A stretch of DNA of 64,000 nt from Streptomyces sp. DG2A-72 (GTDB taxonomy: Bacteria; Actinomycetota; Actinomycetes; Streptomycetales; Streptomycetaceae): the NCBI RefSeq assembly GCF_030499575.1, contig NZ_JASTLC010000001.1, forward strand, positions 9,696,001-9,760,000. Reading direction: 5' to 3'. A model generated the notes under the pieces. The model did no database searches, was not told the DNA's origin, and saw nothing but the letters and a program-made list of their open reading frames with translations. Numbering within the stretch: the stretch's first letter is position 1; the number at the start of each line of letters is the position of its first letter. This document shows, piece after piece, positions 42,428-52,050 of the stretch. Position numbers and translations under genes: made by a program.

Positions 42428-44884
42428 ATGACGGACGTGGTCACTGAGGGCGATGCGGAACGCGGAACGCGAACCCTGCGTGCCGAAACCGCCCTCAAGA
42501 CGCTGACGGCCGATGCCGAGTCCCCCGACCGGCTGCGCCGGATCCTGGAACAGGTCCTCGTCTTCGCGCGGGCCTCGTTCGCCGCCGTGTACACCCCGAG
42601 CGGGGACGGCGAAGCGCTGTGCCTGGTCGAGTCGGCAGGTGTGCCCAGGACGCTGTACGGACTGCGGGACAGCTATCCGGTGTCCGGACGGTCCCCGCTG
42701 GCCGACGCCCACCGCTCCGGGCAGGCCGTGTGGCTCGGCCCGCGGGAACTCGCCGAGGGAGCCGAGTCACGGCGCGTCCCCTCCCGGGAGTTCTTCCTGG
42801 CCGCCCTGCCCGTGCGCGGCGACGGCGGCGGCGCGCTCGTCGCCCTGAGTGACAACCCCGACGGCTACGACACCGACGACCGGGCCTGCCTCGAACTGAT
42901 CGCCGACGCCGTCGTCTCGCCCGTGCCGACGCCCTCCGCCGAAGGCGGCGAACTGCCCTCGGGCGAGTTCAGCCTCGCCATGGACAGCGGCCGCGTCGAG
43001 GTCGGCGACGACATCCTGGAGCTGTTCGGTCTCGACCCGGCGGACTTCGACGGCCGAGTCGAGACCCTGCTCGGCCTGACCGTCCCCGAGGACCTGCCCT
43101 CCCTCATGTCCGTCGTCGAGGCCGACCACATGTCCATCGGCGAGCGTGAGCTGGAGTTCCGGGTCCTGCAGCCCGCCGGCCCGCCGAAGTGGCTGCGGCT
43201 GCGCGGCCGACTGGTGCCCGGCGGCGAGGGCCGCCCGGCCCGGCTCGTCGGCACCGTCGCCGACGCGTCCAAGCTGCGCTCCGACGTCACCGACGTGGCC
43301 CGCGTCCAGCGGCTGGCCGCCGCGCTGGCCATCGCCGGGACCGTACGCGACGTCGGCAAGGCCGTCGTGACGGCGCTGCGCGGGCCGCTGCGGGCCGACC
43401 GGATCGCGCTCGCCGAGCTGGAGGCGGACCGGCTCGTCGTCACCGTCCTCGACCCGCCCGAACCGGAGTCCTGGCCCGAGCTGTGGCGCACCGAGTGGCG
43501 CACGGAGTGGCCCGACGCGCCCGTGCGGGCGATGCCCACCCTCGCCGCCGCCCTGCGCGAGGGTCGCGCCCAGATCTGGCCCGCCGGCACCGCCCTGGAA
43601 CCCGCGCTCGCCGAGGTCGGCCCGGGCGGCCTCGCCGTGCTGCCGCTGCCCGGCGCGGGCCGCATGGCCGGCGCCTGTCTGATCGGCTGGGACACCCCGC
43701 ACGACTTCGGGCCCGACGAACGTGCCCTGCTCACCGCCTCCGCCGGCCTCGCCGGGCAGGCCCTGATGAGGGCCCGCGCCTTCGACGCCGAGCACGAACT
43801 CGTCGGCATGCTCCAGCGCCAGCTGCTGCCGCGCCGCCTGCCCCGGCTGCCGGGCGCGGAAGCCGTCGCCCGCTACCTGCCCAGCACCGCGGGACTGGAG
43901 CTCGGCGGCGACTGGTACGACGTGATCCCGCTGCCCGACAACCACGTCGCCCTCGTCATCGGCGACGTCCAGGGCCACAGCGCCGCAGCGGCCACCCTGA
44001 TGGGCCAGATGCGCACGGCACTGCGCGCCTACGCCGCCGAAGGCCACCCGCCCGACGTGGTGGTCTCCCACTCCAACCGCCTCCTCATGGAGCTGGAGAC
44101 CGACCTCTTCGCCACCTGCTGCTACGTCGACATCGACCTGGAGGAGGGCTCCGCCTGGTGCGTCCGCGCCGGCCATCTGCCGCCGGTGCTGCGCCACCCG
44201 GACGGCAGCACGGAGACCGCCGAGGCGGAGGGCGGCCCGCCGCTCGGCGTGGTGACGCAGGCCGACTTCCCGATGTACCCGCTGCGGCTCCAGCCCGGCA
44301 CGCTGGTCGCCCTGACCACGGACGGCCTGGTCGAGTCCACCGAAGCCGACATCGACGAGGGCATGGACCGCTTCGCCCGCGAACTCGCCGTGTCCGACCC
44401 CGCCCACCTCGGCCTCGTCGCCGACGCCCTGCTCGGCAACGCCCGCCGCAGTGACGACGTCGCCCTGCTCCTGCTGCGCTACGACGGCATGGCCCTGCGC
44501 CCGCTGCGCGAGAGCTGGACGGTGTGGCGCCTCCCCGAGGCCGTCCGGCACGCCCGCCGCTTCACCCGGCGCACCCTGCGCGCCTGGGGCGTGACCGAGG
44601 AACAGGACGCCGTTCTGCTCGTGGTCTCCGAACTGGTCACCAACGCCCTGGTGCACACCGACGGCCGGGTCCGCCTCGACCTCACCCTCGTCAACCACCG
44701 GCTGCGCGTCGCGGTCGCCGACGCCTCACCCCGCAGCCCGATCAAGCCGACCAGCATCGGCTGGGAGGCCACCGGCGGTCGCGGCATCCTCCTCGTCGAG
44801 GCCATGTCGGTGTCCTGGGGGACCGTCCCGGTCAGCGGCGGCAAGCAGGTCTGGAGCGAGATCGCCCTCGTGAGGATCAAATAA
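42428..44884 (+). CDS. GAF/PAS-SpoIIE phosphatase with HATPase domain
   Basis: This 818-residue cytosolic regulator has GAF domain (about 25-160), PAS-like domain (175-285), second GAF (290-450), SpoIIE phosphatase (465-680: RYLPSTAGLELGGDWYDVI, VIGDVQGHSAAAA, RAGHLPPV, LTTDGLVES, DDVALLLL) and C-terminal anti-sigma-type ATPase (690-815: VVSELVTNALVHTDG, GGRGILLVE). The fusion of PP2C phosphatase and kinase domains suggests one protein acts both ways on a STAS anti-anti-sigma protein. A short duplication TEWRTEW is seen near residue 355. The ATG has no Shine-Dalgarno sequence, so a leaderless mRNA is possible. Confidence 0.85.
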   Translation: MTDVVTEGDAERGTRTLRAETALKTLTADAESPDRLRRILEQVLVFARASFAAVYTPSGDGEALCLVESAGVPRTLYGLRDSYPVSGRSPLADAHRSGQAVWLGPRELAEGAESRRVPSREFFLAALPVRGDGGGALVALSDNPDGYDTDDRACLELIADAVVSPVPTPSAEGGELPSGEFSLAMDSGRVEVGDDILELFGLDPADFDGRVETLLGLTVPEDLPSLMSVVEADHMSIGERELEFRVLQPAGPPKWLRLRGRLVPGGEGRPARLVGTVADASKLRSDVTDVARVQRLAAALAIAGTVRDVGKAVVTALRGPLRADRIALAELEADRLVVTVLDPPEPESWPELWRTEWRTEWPDAPVRAMPTLAAALREGRAQIWPAGTALEPALAEVGPGGLAVLPLPGAGRMAGACLIGWDTPHDFGPDERALLTASAGLAGQALMRARAFDAEHELVGMLQRQLLPRRLPRLPGAEAVARYLPSTAGLELGGDWYDVIPLPDNHVALVIGDVQGHSAAAATLMGQMRTALRAYAAEGHPPDVVVSHSNRLLMELETDLFATCCYVDIDLEEGSAWCVRAGHLPPVLRHPDGSTETAEAEGGPPLGVVTQADFPMYPLRLQPGTLVALTTDGLVESTEADIDEGMDRFARELAVSDPAHLGLVADALLGNARRSDDVALLLLRYDGMALRPLRESWTVWRLPEAVRHARRFTRRTLRAWGVTEEQDAVLLVVSELVTNALVHTDGRVRLDLTLVNHRLRVAVADASPRSPIKPTSIGWEATGGRGILLVEAMSVSWGTVPVSGGKQVWSEIALVRIK

Positions 44885-44929
44885 AGGGTTAACATTCCCT
44901 TTCCGCCGAACGAGGCTATGGTGAACCAG

Positions 44930-45997
44930 ATGAAGGCTCTCGTGCTGTCCGGGGGCGCCGGTACGCGATTGAGGCCGATCACCCACACATCGGCCAAACA
45001 ACTCGTCCCGGTCGCCAACAAGGCTGTGTTGTTCTATGGGTTGGAGTCCATCGCCGCCGCAGGCATAACCGAAGTGGGCATGATCGTCGGTGACACCGCG
45101 GCCGAGATCCAGGACGCCGTCGGCGACGGATCGAAGTTCGGCCTGCAGGTCACCTACATCCCGCAGGAGCGGCCCCTTGGGCTGGCCCACGCGGTGCTGA
45201 TCGCCCGTGACTATCTCGGCGACGACGACTTCGTGATGTACCTCGGCGACAACTTCATCGTGGGCGGCATCACCGACCTCGTCGACGGCTTCCGCAGAAA
45301 CCGCCCCGACGCCCAGATCCTGCTCACCCGCGTCCCCGATCCGCGCGCCTTCGGCGTCGCCGAACTCGACGCGTCCGGGCAGGTGATCGGCCTGGAGGAG
45401 AAGCCGGAACACCCCAAGAGCGACCTCGCCCTCGTCGGCGTCTACCTCTTCACCCCGGTGATCCACGAGGCCGTGCGCGCCATCGAGCCGTCCTGGCGCG
45501 GCGAGTTGGAGATCACCCACGCCATCCAGCACCTCATCGACGCACACGCCAACGTCCGCTCCACGGTCATCCGGGGCTACTGGAAGGACACCGGGAACGT
45601 CGTCGACATGCTCGAGGTGAACCGGACCGTCCTGGAAGGCCTCGAACGCCGCATCGACGGCGAGGTGGACGAGCGGTCCGAGACCATCGGGCGGGTCGTG
45701 GTCGAGGAAGGCGCGCGCGTCACCGACTCACGCATCGTCGGCCCCTGCGTCATCGGCGCCGGAACCGTCGTCAGCGACTCCTACATCGGCCCGTTCACCT
45801 CCGTCGCGGAGAACTGCCGTATCACCGACAGCGAGTTGGAGTTCTCCATCGTCCTGAGGGACTCCTCGATCGACGGAGTGGGCCGCATCGAGAGCTCCCT
45901 CATCGGGCGGCACGTCCAGGTGACCCCGGCACCGAACGTGCCCAGTGCCCATCGACTCGTCCTCGGAGACCACAGCAAGGTGCAGATCCACACATGA
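44930..45997 (+). CDS. rmlA: Glucose-1-phosphate thymidylyltransferase, long form
   Basis: The 355-residue enzyme makes dTDP-glucose. It has the nucleotidyltransferase motif LSGGAGTRLRPIT, YLGDNF, and EEKPEHPKSDLALVGVYLF, then a left-handed beta-helix tail (residues 250-340, repeats of IVGP, VIGAGTVV, SYIGPFTSV). The tail marks the long actinobacterial form. The start at MKALVLSGG (44930) matches the family; an upstream ATG four codons earlier is possible. It overlaps rmlB by four bases (ATGA), beginning the rml operon. Confidence 0.9.
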   Translation: MKALVLSGGAGTRLRPITHTSAKQLVPVANKAVLFYGLESIAAAGITEVGMIVGDTAAEIQDAVGDGSKFGLQVTYIPQERPLGLAHAVLIARDYLGDDDFVMYLGDNFIVGGITDLVDGFRRNRPDAQILLTRVPDPRAFGVAELDASGQVIGLEEKPEHPKSDLALVGVYLFTPVIHEAVRAIEPSWRGELEITHAIQHLIDAHANVRSTVIRGYWKDTGNVVDMLEVNRTVLEGLERRIDGEVDERSETIGRVVVEEGARVTDSRIVGPCVIGAGTVVSDSYIGPFTSVAENCRITDSELEFSIVLRDSSIDGVGRIESSLIGRHVQVTPAPNVPSAHRLVLGDHSKVQIHT

Positions 45998-46965
45998 ACC
46001 TCCTCGTCACCGGCGCCGCCGGGTTCATCGGCTCGACGTACGTCCGTACGCTGCTCGCCGCCGACGGCCCCGACATCACGGTGCTCGACAAACTGACCTA
46101 CGCCGGCACGCTCGACAACCTCGAACTCGACCATCCCCGGCTGGAGTTCGTGCAGGGCGACATCTGCGACGCGGAACTCGTGGACAAGTTGATGTCCTGG
46201 GCCGACCAGGTCGTGCACTTCGCGGCGGAGTCCCACGTGGACCGCTCGATCACCGGCGCCACTGATTTCGTACGCACCAACGTCCTGGGCACCCAGACCC
46301 TGCTGGACGCCGCCCTGCGGCATGGCGTCGGCCCGTTCGTGCACGTCTCCACCGATGAGGTCTACGGCTCCATCGACACCGGATCGTGGCCGGAGGACCA
46401 CCCGCTGAGCCCCAACTCGCCCTACTCCGCCTCCAAGGCCTCCTCCGACCTGCTCGCCCTCGCCTACCACCGCACCCACGGCCTGGACGTCCGGGTCACC
46501 CGGTGCTCCAACAACTACGGCCCGCACCAGTTCCCCGAGAAGGTCATCCCGCTGTTCGTCACCAACCTCCTCGACGGCAAGAAGGTCCCGCTGTACGGCG
46601 AGGGCCTCAACGTCCGGGACTGGCTGCACGTGGACGACCACTGCCAGGGCGTCGAACTCGTCCGTACCCAGGGCCGCCCCGGCGAGGTCTACAACATCGG
46701 CGGCGGCACCGAGTTGAGCAACAAGGAGCTGACCGGGCTGCTCCTGGAGGCCTGTGGCGCGGACTGGGGCCGGGTGCAGCATGTCGAGGACCGCAAGGGC
46801 CACGACCTGCGCTACTCGGTGGACTGGAGCAAGGCCCGCACCGAACTCGGCTACCGGCCCCACCACGACTTCGCCACCGGCCTCGCCGACACCGTCGCCT
46901 GGTACCGGGAGAACCGGGCCTGGTGGGAGCCGCTCAAGCAGCGCGTCGGACAGGAGAGCGCATGA
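45994..46965 (+). CDS. rmlB: dTDP-glucose 4,6-dehydratase
   Basis: The 323-residue short-chain dehydrogenase-type enzyme shows the Rossmann motif VTGAAGFIGSTYV, the catalytic triad region STDEVYGSI and SPYSASKASSD (Tyr and Lys), and DWLHVDDHCQGVELV. It converts dTDP-glucose to dTDP-4-keto-6-deoxyglucose using bound NAD. ATGA overlaps link it to rmlA before and rmlD after. Confidence 0.95.
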   Translation: MNLLVTGAAGFIGSTYVRTLLAADGPDITVLDKLTYAGTLDNLELDHPRLEFVQGDICDAELVDKLMSWADQVVHFAAESHVDRSITGATDFVRTNVLGTQTLLDAALRHGVGPFVHVSTDEVYGSIDTGSWPEDHPLSPNSPYSASKASSDLLALAYHRTHGLDVRVTRCSNNYGPHQFPEKVIPLFVTNLLDGKKVPLYGEGLNVRDWLHVDDHCQGVELVRTQGRPGEVYNIGGGTELSNKELTGLLLEACGADWGRVQHVEDRKGHDLRYSVDWSKARTELGYRPHHDFATGLADTVAWYRENRAWWEPLKQRVGQESA

Positions 46966-47837
46966 ACTGGCTGGTCACCGGAGCGGGCGGCATGCTCGGC
47001 CGCGACCTGGTCGCGGAACTGCGCGGCCGGGGCGCACCCGTGGTCGCCCTGGACCACGCCGCCCTCGACATCACCCGGCCCGACGCCGTCTCGGCCGCCT
47101 TCGCCGAGCACCGCCCGGACGTGATCGTCAACTGCGCGGCGTACACGGCCGTCGACGACGCCGAGAGCGACGAGGAGCGGGCCCTGCGGATCAACGGCGA
47201 CGGACCGCGACTGCTGGCCCGCGCCTGCGCGGCGGGCGGCGCCCGTCTGGTCCACGTCTCCACCGACTACGTCTTCGCCGGCGACGACCGTTCCGCCCCC
47301 TACCCGGAGGACCACCCCCCGGCCCCGCGCACCGCGTACGGCCGCACCAAGCTCGCCGGCGAGCGCGCCGTACTGGAGGAACTCCCGGCCGCGGGCGCCG
47401 TCGTGCGCACCGCCTGGCTCTACGGTGTCCACGGCCGCAGTTTCGTCCGTACGATGATCGAGCTCGAGGGACGCCGGGACACCCTGGACGTCGTCGACGA
47501 CCAGCGCGGTCAGCCCACGTGGAGCGCCGACGTCGCCGCGCGCATCGCCGACCTCGGCCCCCGCGTCGGCCCCGGCGCGCACGGCGTGTTCCACGCCACG
47601 AGTTCCGGCGAGGCCACCTGGTACGAACTGGCCCGAGAAGTCTTCCGGCTCCTCGGCGCCGACCCGGACCGGGTGCGCCCCACCGGCAGCGAGGCCTTCC
47701 CCAGGCCCGCACCGCGCCCCGCCTACAGCGCCCTCGCGCACGGCCGGTGGCAGCAGATCGGCCTGCCGGCTCCGCGCGACTGGCGGGACGCCCTGAATGA
47801 AGCAATGCCCCATATCCGCAAGGAGATTACGTCGTGA
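46962..47837 (+). CDS. rmlD: dTDP-4-dehydrorhamnose reductase
   Basis: The 291-residue reductase has VTGAGGMLGRDLV, NCAAYTAVDDAE, STDYVFAGD, and the catalytic YGRTKLAGE (Tyr and Lys). It makes dTDP-L-rhamnose, the last step of the pathway. Its start overlaps the rmlB stop, and its own stop overlaps the start of the next gene (GTGA). Confidence 0.95.
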   Translation: MNWLVTGAGGMLGRDLVAELRGRGAPVVALDHAALDITRPDAVSAAFAEHRPDVIVNCAAYTAVDDAESDEERALRINGDGPRLLARACAAGGARLVHVSTDYVFAGDDRSAPYPEDHPPAPRTAYGRTKLAGERAVLEELPAAGAVVRTAWLYGVHGRSFVRTMIELEGRRDTLDVVDDQRGQPTWSADVAARIADLGPRVGPGAHGVFHATSSGEATWYELAREVFRLLGADPDRVRPTGSEAFPRPAPRPAYSALAHGRWQQIGLPAPRDWRDALNEAMPHIRKEITS

Positions 47838-48637
47838 AACGTCATGAGTTCCTGCGGGAACTCCACAAGGTCAGCGCGAACCGCAACTACCTGGAGATCG
47901 GTGTCAACGACGGCCGCAGCCTGACACTGTCGCGTGTGCCCAGCATCGCGATCGATCCCGCGTTCAAGGTGGTCACGGAAATCCGCTGCGACGTCCACCT
48001 GGCGAAGGCGACGAGCGACGACTTCTTCGCCCGCCAGAACCCGCTGGGGCATCTGAAGGGCGGCCGGCACCCGCTGCGCAATCTGGCCCGCAACCGCAGC
48101 CCGTTCGGCCACTGGCAGCGCACCACCCTCGACCTGTCGTTCATCGACGGCATGCACCTCTTCGAGTACACGCTGCGCGACTTCATCAACGTCGAGAAGC
48201 ACTCCGACTGGGCGAGCGTCATCGTCTTCGACGACATGCTGCCGCGCAATGTCGACGAGGCGGCCCGGGACCGGCACACCGGCGCCTGGACCGGCGACGT
48301 CTACAAGATGGTCGAGGTGCTGAACCGCTTCCGCCCCGACCTGGTGACCGTCCTCGTCGACACCCAGCCCACCGGCCAGCTCGTCGTCTTCGGCGCCGAC
48401 CCCGGCAACACCGTCCTGACGGACAAGTACGACGAGATCGTCGCCGAGTACGTCGTCCCCGACCCGCAGAAGGTGCCGGAGACGGTCCTGGAACGGACCT
48501 CGGCGGTGAAGCCCGAGACGCTGGTCGGGGCCGGCTTCTGGGCGCCGCTCGTGCGGGCCCGCAACCGCGGAACCAAGCGGTCCCGCGGCTGGGAGCCGCT
48601 GCGCCGCAGCCTGGAGCAGCTCAGCGTCAGTCGCTGA
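47834..48637 (+). CDS. Class I SAM-dependent methyltransferase, rml-linked
   Basis: The 267-residue protein has the SAM motif YLEIGVNDGRSLTL and a second motif LDLSFIDGMHLFEYTLRD, which fits the Methyltransf_24 family, found in cell-wall and capsule loci. It is the last gene of the rml operon (GTGA overlap), and its 3' end overlaps rmlC by 11 bases. It may methylate a rhamnose or another sugar in the polymer (inference). Confidence 0.75.
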   Translation: MKRHEFLRELHKVSANRNYLEIGVNDGRSLTLSRVPSIAIDPAFKVVTEIRCDVHLAKATSDDFFARQNPLGHLKGGRHPLRNLARNRSPFGHWQRTTLDLSFIDGMHLFEYTLRDFINVEKHSDWASVIVFDDMLPRNVDEAARDRHTGAWTGDVYKMVEVLNRFRPDLVTVLVDTQPTGQLVVFGADPGNTVLTDKYDEIVAEYVVPDPQKVPETVLERTSAVKPETLVGAGFWAPLVRARNRGTKRSRGWEPLRRSLEQLSVSR

Positions 48638-49229
48638 GCCCGCGCAGCCGCCGGTAGTGGGCGGAGCAGTCCTCGTACGACGGCAGCAGCCCGGACCGCT
48701 CCGCCTCGGCCAGCGAGGGCGCGGCCGCGTCCTTCTCCGACAGTACCGGCGGGATGTCCCGGGGCCACTCGATCCCCAGGTCCGCGTCCAGCGGCTGCAC
48801 CCCGTGCTCGCGTCCGGGCGCGTACCCGGTCGAGCACAGGTAGACCACCGTCGCGTCGTCGGTGAGCGCCATGAAGGCGTGCCCGAGCCCCTCCGCGAGG
48901 AACACGGCGTGCCGGGTGTCGTCGTCGAGCCGCAGGGCCTCCCACTGCCCGAAGGTCGGTGACCCCACACGGATGTCGGCCACCACGTCGAGCACGGCCC
49001 CGCGCACACACGTGAGGTACTTGGCCTGGCCGGGCGGCACATCGGCGAAGTGCAGACCCCGCAGCACGCCCCGGCGGGAGACCGAGCAGTTGGCCTGGGC
49101 GAGCGTCAGGTCGTATCCGGTGGCCTCGCGGAACTCCTCGCCGCGGTACCACTCGTGGAAGCTGCCCCGCTCGTCCGGGAACACCTTGGGCTCCAGCACC
49201 CAGGCACCTTCGATCCCCAGTGGTCGCAT
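48627..49229 (-). CDS. rmlC: dTDP-4-dehydrorhamnose 3,5-epimerase
   Basis: The 200-residue cupin has KVFPDERGSFHEWYRGEEF, the substrate-binding QANCSVSRRGVLRGLHF and the catalytic His-Asp region VLDVVADIRVGSPTFGQW, with the FLAEGLGHAFMAL barrel strand. It makes the intermediate that rmlD reduces. I chose the ATG at 49229, with GGAGGG 9 bases upstream. It is the second gene of a minus-strand operon behind the glycosyltransferase (4-base gap) and completes the rml set from the opposite strand. Confidence 0.9.
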   Translation of the reverse strand: MRPLGIEGAWVLEPKVFPDERGSFHEWYRGEEFREATGYDLTLAQANCSVSRRGVLRGLHFADVPPGQAKYLTCVRGAVLDVVADIRVGSPTFGQWEALRLDDDTRHAVFLAEGLGHAFMALTDDATVVYLCSTGYAPGREHGVQPLDADLGIEWPRDIPPVLSEKDAAAPSLAEAERSGLLPSYEDCSAHYRRLRGLSD

Positions 49230-49233
49230 CCGT

Positions 49234-51141
49234 TCACGCCCTCCGATTCCTGATGCGGGCCGCCGCCTTTCGTACGACCCTGCCCACCGTGCGTCGCAGC
49301 CGTCGCAGCACGCCGGGAGACTGCTTCCGCTTCCGCACCACGCGCACCCCGCCGACACCGGCCGTGAGTGTGAACGGCAGCGCAAGGAAGCGCGGTGCGG
49401 CGGTACGCGGACTGATGGCCACCTTCCAGGTCGCGCCCTTCAGACGGTCGGCGGGCAGGACGGCATCCAGCCGCGCCCCGGATCCGTCCGCGTACAGGGT
49501 GCCCGGCACGTCCACCTTCGCGTCACCGGAGCTGACACGCAGCAGGACCTCGGTGTCACCGGCGACGTACAGCGGCAGCGCGGCGCGGAGCCGGCCGCCG
49601 GAGACCGATACGGCATCCGGCGACAGCCCGCCGAGGCCGAGGCGGGTGCTCGCGCGGTCGATGTCCAGGGAGAGGTTGGCGTGCGGTTCGGTCCAGTACG
49701 GCAGCACCACACGGCCGCCCACCACACCGGCGCGCGGGGCCCGGCGGGCATCCCGAGGGGCCGGACCCAGCCGGCACTCCTTGGTCCAGCCGCCCAGCCG
49801 GACCCGGACGTACGCGTCCCACACACCGTCGCCCGCCACGGCCGTGGGATCCACGGTGGCCCCGGCGCGCAACTGGAGCCGTACGCCGTCCTCGTCCTCG
49901 ATCCGCTCGCGGGTGAACTCCACCGGCTGGAAGTACTGGGCGGCGCTGGAGCGCTCGCGCAGCAGCAGATCGACCCGGGCCTCGCCGAACCGGGCGGCGG
50001 TGTCCGCGGTGACCCAGGCGACGGAGTCGGACACGTCCAGCGGCGTACGGACCCCGTCGGCGGGAAACAGCAAGGGTTTGCCGCGCGACACGTACTCGGC
50101 GGTGAAGTCGATCCGCAGCGTGCCGTCCTGCCAGGTGAGGCTCTCCGGCGCGGCCTTCGGGACGACGGAGCCCTCCCATTCGGCGAAGGCCTCGACATCG
50201 GCGTACCGGTCGGCGGCGATCAGCGCGGCGACGACCTGCTGGGTCGGCTGCAGCCCGGCCGCGACACCCGGGGCGAAGCGCTCGACGACGACGCCGCGCA
50301 TCGCGTCGAACAGCTCCTGGCGGTAGTCGGCCGGCATCGCCAGCAGCCGGCGCCCACGCATCCGCTCGACGATCTCCACCCGCAGCCAGCGCCGGTGCAG
50401 CCGGTCCCGCAGCGGCCCCGGCTCGGTGTAGCGGTCGACGACGTCGAGGGCCTCGCAGAGGTTCTTGAAGTATCCGACGGGGTCGAAGCGCTGGAAGCCC
50501 GCGTTCGAGGCGTCGTCCCGCTTGACGTGGTAGTAGCAGACGTAGTCGCTGAGCACCGAGACGTTGTCCGCGCGCAGATACGCCTCGGCGATGAAGACGT
50601 GGTCCTCCAGCCGCCGCCGCCCCTCGGGGAAGCGCAGGCCGATCCGGTCGAGGAAGTCCCGGCGGATCATCTTGTGCGGGGTGAGGCTGTCGATCAGCGG
50701 GGCGTTCTCGACGGTGGCGTGCGGGTGGTTGCGGCGGAACAGCTCCACCGGAACGCCGCGGCCCTTGCCGGCCATCTTTCCTACGACGACGTCGGCGCCG
50801 TTGGCCACGCCGTAGTCGTACATCCGCTCCAGGGCCTCGTCGCCCAGGTAGTCGTCGTTGTCGACGAACATCACGAACTCGCCCTTGGCGGCGGCGATGC
50901 CGACGTTGCGGGGCTTGCCCGACCAGCCGGAGTTCTCCTGGTGGATGACCTGGACCAGACCGGGGTGGTCGGCGGCGAGCGCGTCGAGGCGGGCCGGGGT
51001 CTCGTCGGTGGAGCCGTCGTCGACGAAGATCACTTCGTAATCGTCGGGCGGCAAGGACTGCCTCAGCAGCGAGGCGATGCAGTCCTCGACATATGGCCCG
51101 GGGTTGTACACCGGGACGACCACGCTGACCTTGACCGGCAT
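49234..51141 (-). CDS. GT2-family glycosyltransferase with long C-terminal region
   Basis: The 635-residue protein has an N-terminal GT-A domain: VSVVVPVYNPGPYVEDCI, IFVDDGSTDETP, FVDNDDYLG (DxD) and the LEDHVF motif. Residues 290-600 are beta-rich modules with no assigned family, and the C-terminus is strongly basic (RRLRRTVGRVVRK). This layout resembles actinobacterial wall teichoic acid or glycopolymer polymerases. Its neighbours make dTDP-rhamnose, so it may add rhamnose to a cell-wall polymer. The ATG at 51141 opens the operon with rmlC. Confidence 0.8.
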   Translation of the reverse strand: MPVKVSVVVPVYNPGPYVEDCIASLLRQSLPPDDYEVIFVDDGSTDETPARLDALAADHPGLVQVIHQENSGWSGKPRNVGIAAAKGEFVMFVDNDDYLGDEALERMYDYGVANGADVVVGKMAGKGRGVPVELFRRNHPHATVENAPLIDSLTPHKMIRRDFLDRIGLRFPEGRRRLEDHVFIAEAYLRADNVSVLSDYVCYYHVKRDDASNAGFQRFDPVGYFKNLCEALDVVDRYTEPGPLRDRLHRRWLRVEIVERMRGRRLLAMPADYRQELFDAMRGVVVERFAPGVAAGLQPTQQVVAALIAADRYADVEAFAEWEGSVVPKAAPESLTWQDGTLRIDFTAEYVSRGKPLLFPADGVRTPLDVSDSVAWVTADTAARFGEARVDLLLRERSSAAQYFQPVEFTRERIEDEDGVRLQLRAGATVDPTAVAGDGVWDAYVRVRLGGWTKECRLGPAPRDARRAPRAGVVGGRVVLPYWTEPHANLSLDIDRASTRLGLGGLSPDAVSVSGGRLRAALPLYVAGDTEVLLRVSSGDAKVDVPGTLYADGSGARLDAVLPADRLKGATWKVAISPRTAAPRFLALPFTLTAGVGGVRVVRKRKQSPGVLRRLRRTVGRVVRKAAARIRNRRA

Positions 51142-51278
51142 CCGGCTGAAGCCCCCTTAGTTCGCTTCCCGTTTCCACTGTGGCACGGTGGGCGTTGCCC
51201 GATGCTAACCCGTTTGCCTGGGTCGGCACGCGCAGGGTCCACCGTGTGGCGCCGATCACCGCGGCTTAGGCTGACGAC

Positions 51279-51782
51279 GTGCGCCTGCTCCTGATGTCCG
51301 ACACCCATCTCCCCAAGCGCGCCAAGGCGCTGCCGGCGCAGCTCCTCGCCGAACTCCCGCACGCCGACGTGGTGTTCCACGCGGGCGACTGGGTCGACAC
51401 GGCCACGCTCGACCTGCTGGAGGCCCGCAGTCGCAGACTGATCGGCGTGTACGGAAACAACGACGGTTCCGAGCTGCGGGCCCGGCTCCCCGAAGTGGCG
51501 TACGCCGAACTCGGCGGCCTGCGGTTCGGGGCCGTCCACGAGACGGGCTCGGCCCAGGGCAGGGAGGCCCGCTGTGCCGCGCGCTTCCCCGGCCTGGACG
51601 TGCTGGTCTTCGGTCACAGCCACATCCCGTGGGACACCACCGCCCCGAACGGGCTGCGGCTGCTCAATCCCGGTTCCCCGACCGACCGGCGCCGTCAGCC
51701 GCACTGCACGTACATGACGGCGACGGTGGCCGACGCGCGTCTCACGGACGTGGAACTGCACCGGTTGCCGTCAGCTCGCTGA
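51279..51782 (+). CDS. YfcE/MJ0936-type metallophosphoesterase
   Basis: The 167-residue calcineurin-like protein has the metal-binding motifs SDTHLPKRA, HAGDWVD, GNNDG and FGHSHIPWD, then NPGSPTDRR. Members hydrolyse phosphodiesters with Mn or Ni. It is a single-gene unit starting with GTG. Downstream sequence holds only relics. Confidence 0.85.
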   Translation: MRLLLMSDTHLPKRAKALPAQLLAELPHADVVFHAGDWVDTATLDLLEARSRRLIGVYGNNDGSELRARLPEVAYAELGGLRFGAVHETGSAQGREARCAARFPGLDVLVFGHSHIPWDTTAPNGLRLLNPGSPTDRRRQPHCTYMTATVADARLTDVELHRLPSAR

Positions 51783-52050
51783 ACCAGCGGACCACGTCGG
51801 CGGTGGCCGCCCGCTGGGAGCCCAGGTGCCGGGAGCCGCCGTAGTCTGGCCGCCGCTCTGCGGGTGGCCGACGGCGTGTGCACCGACTGGACGCCGCGGG
51901 TGCCGATACGGCCGGTCGGGTGCGCGAACAGTTTGCGAGCGCGGGCGTCAGCAGCTTGCCGAGGGTGCCCGGGGTGCCCGCCACGACCTCCTGACCGGTG
52001 TGGGTGCCGTCCAGCAGCCGCTCGCGCCGGCCCACTGACCGGACAGGGGA
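51783..52050. other. Relic region between phosphoesterase and CoxG genes
   Basis: The minus strand has short coding-like stretches in more than one frame (ending with TADVVRWFSELTATG near 51755-51800, and a GTPGTLGKLLTPALA segment near 51950). They look like remains of one protein with frame breaks, but I cannot name the family. No intact gene is seen. Confidence 0.35.
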
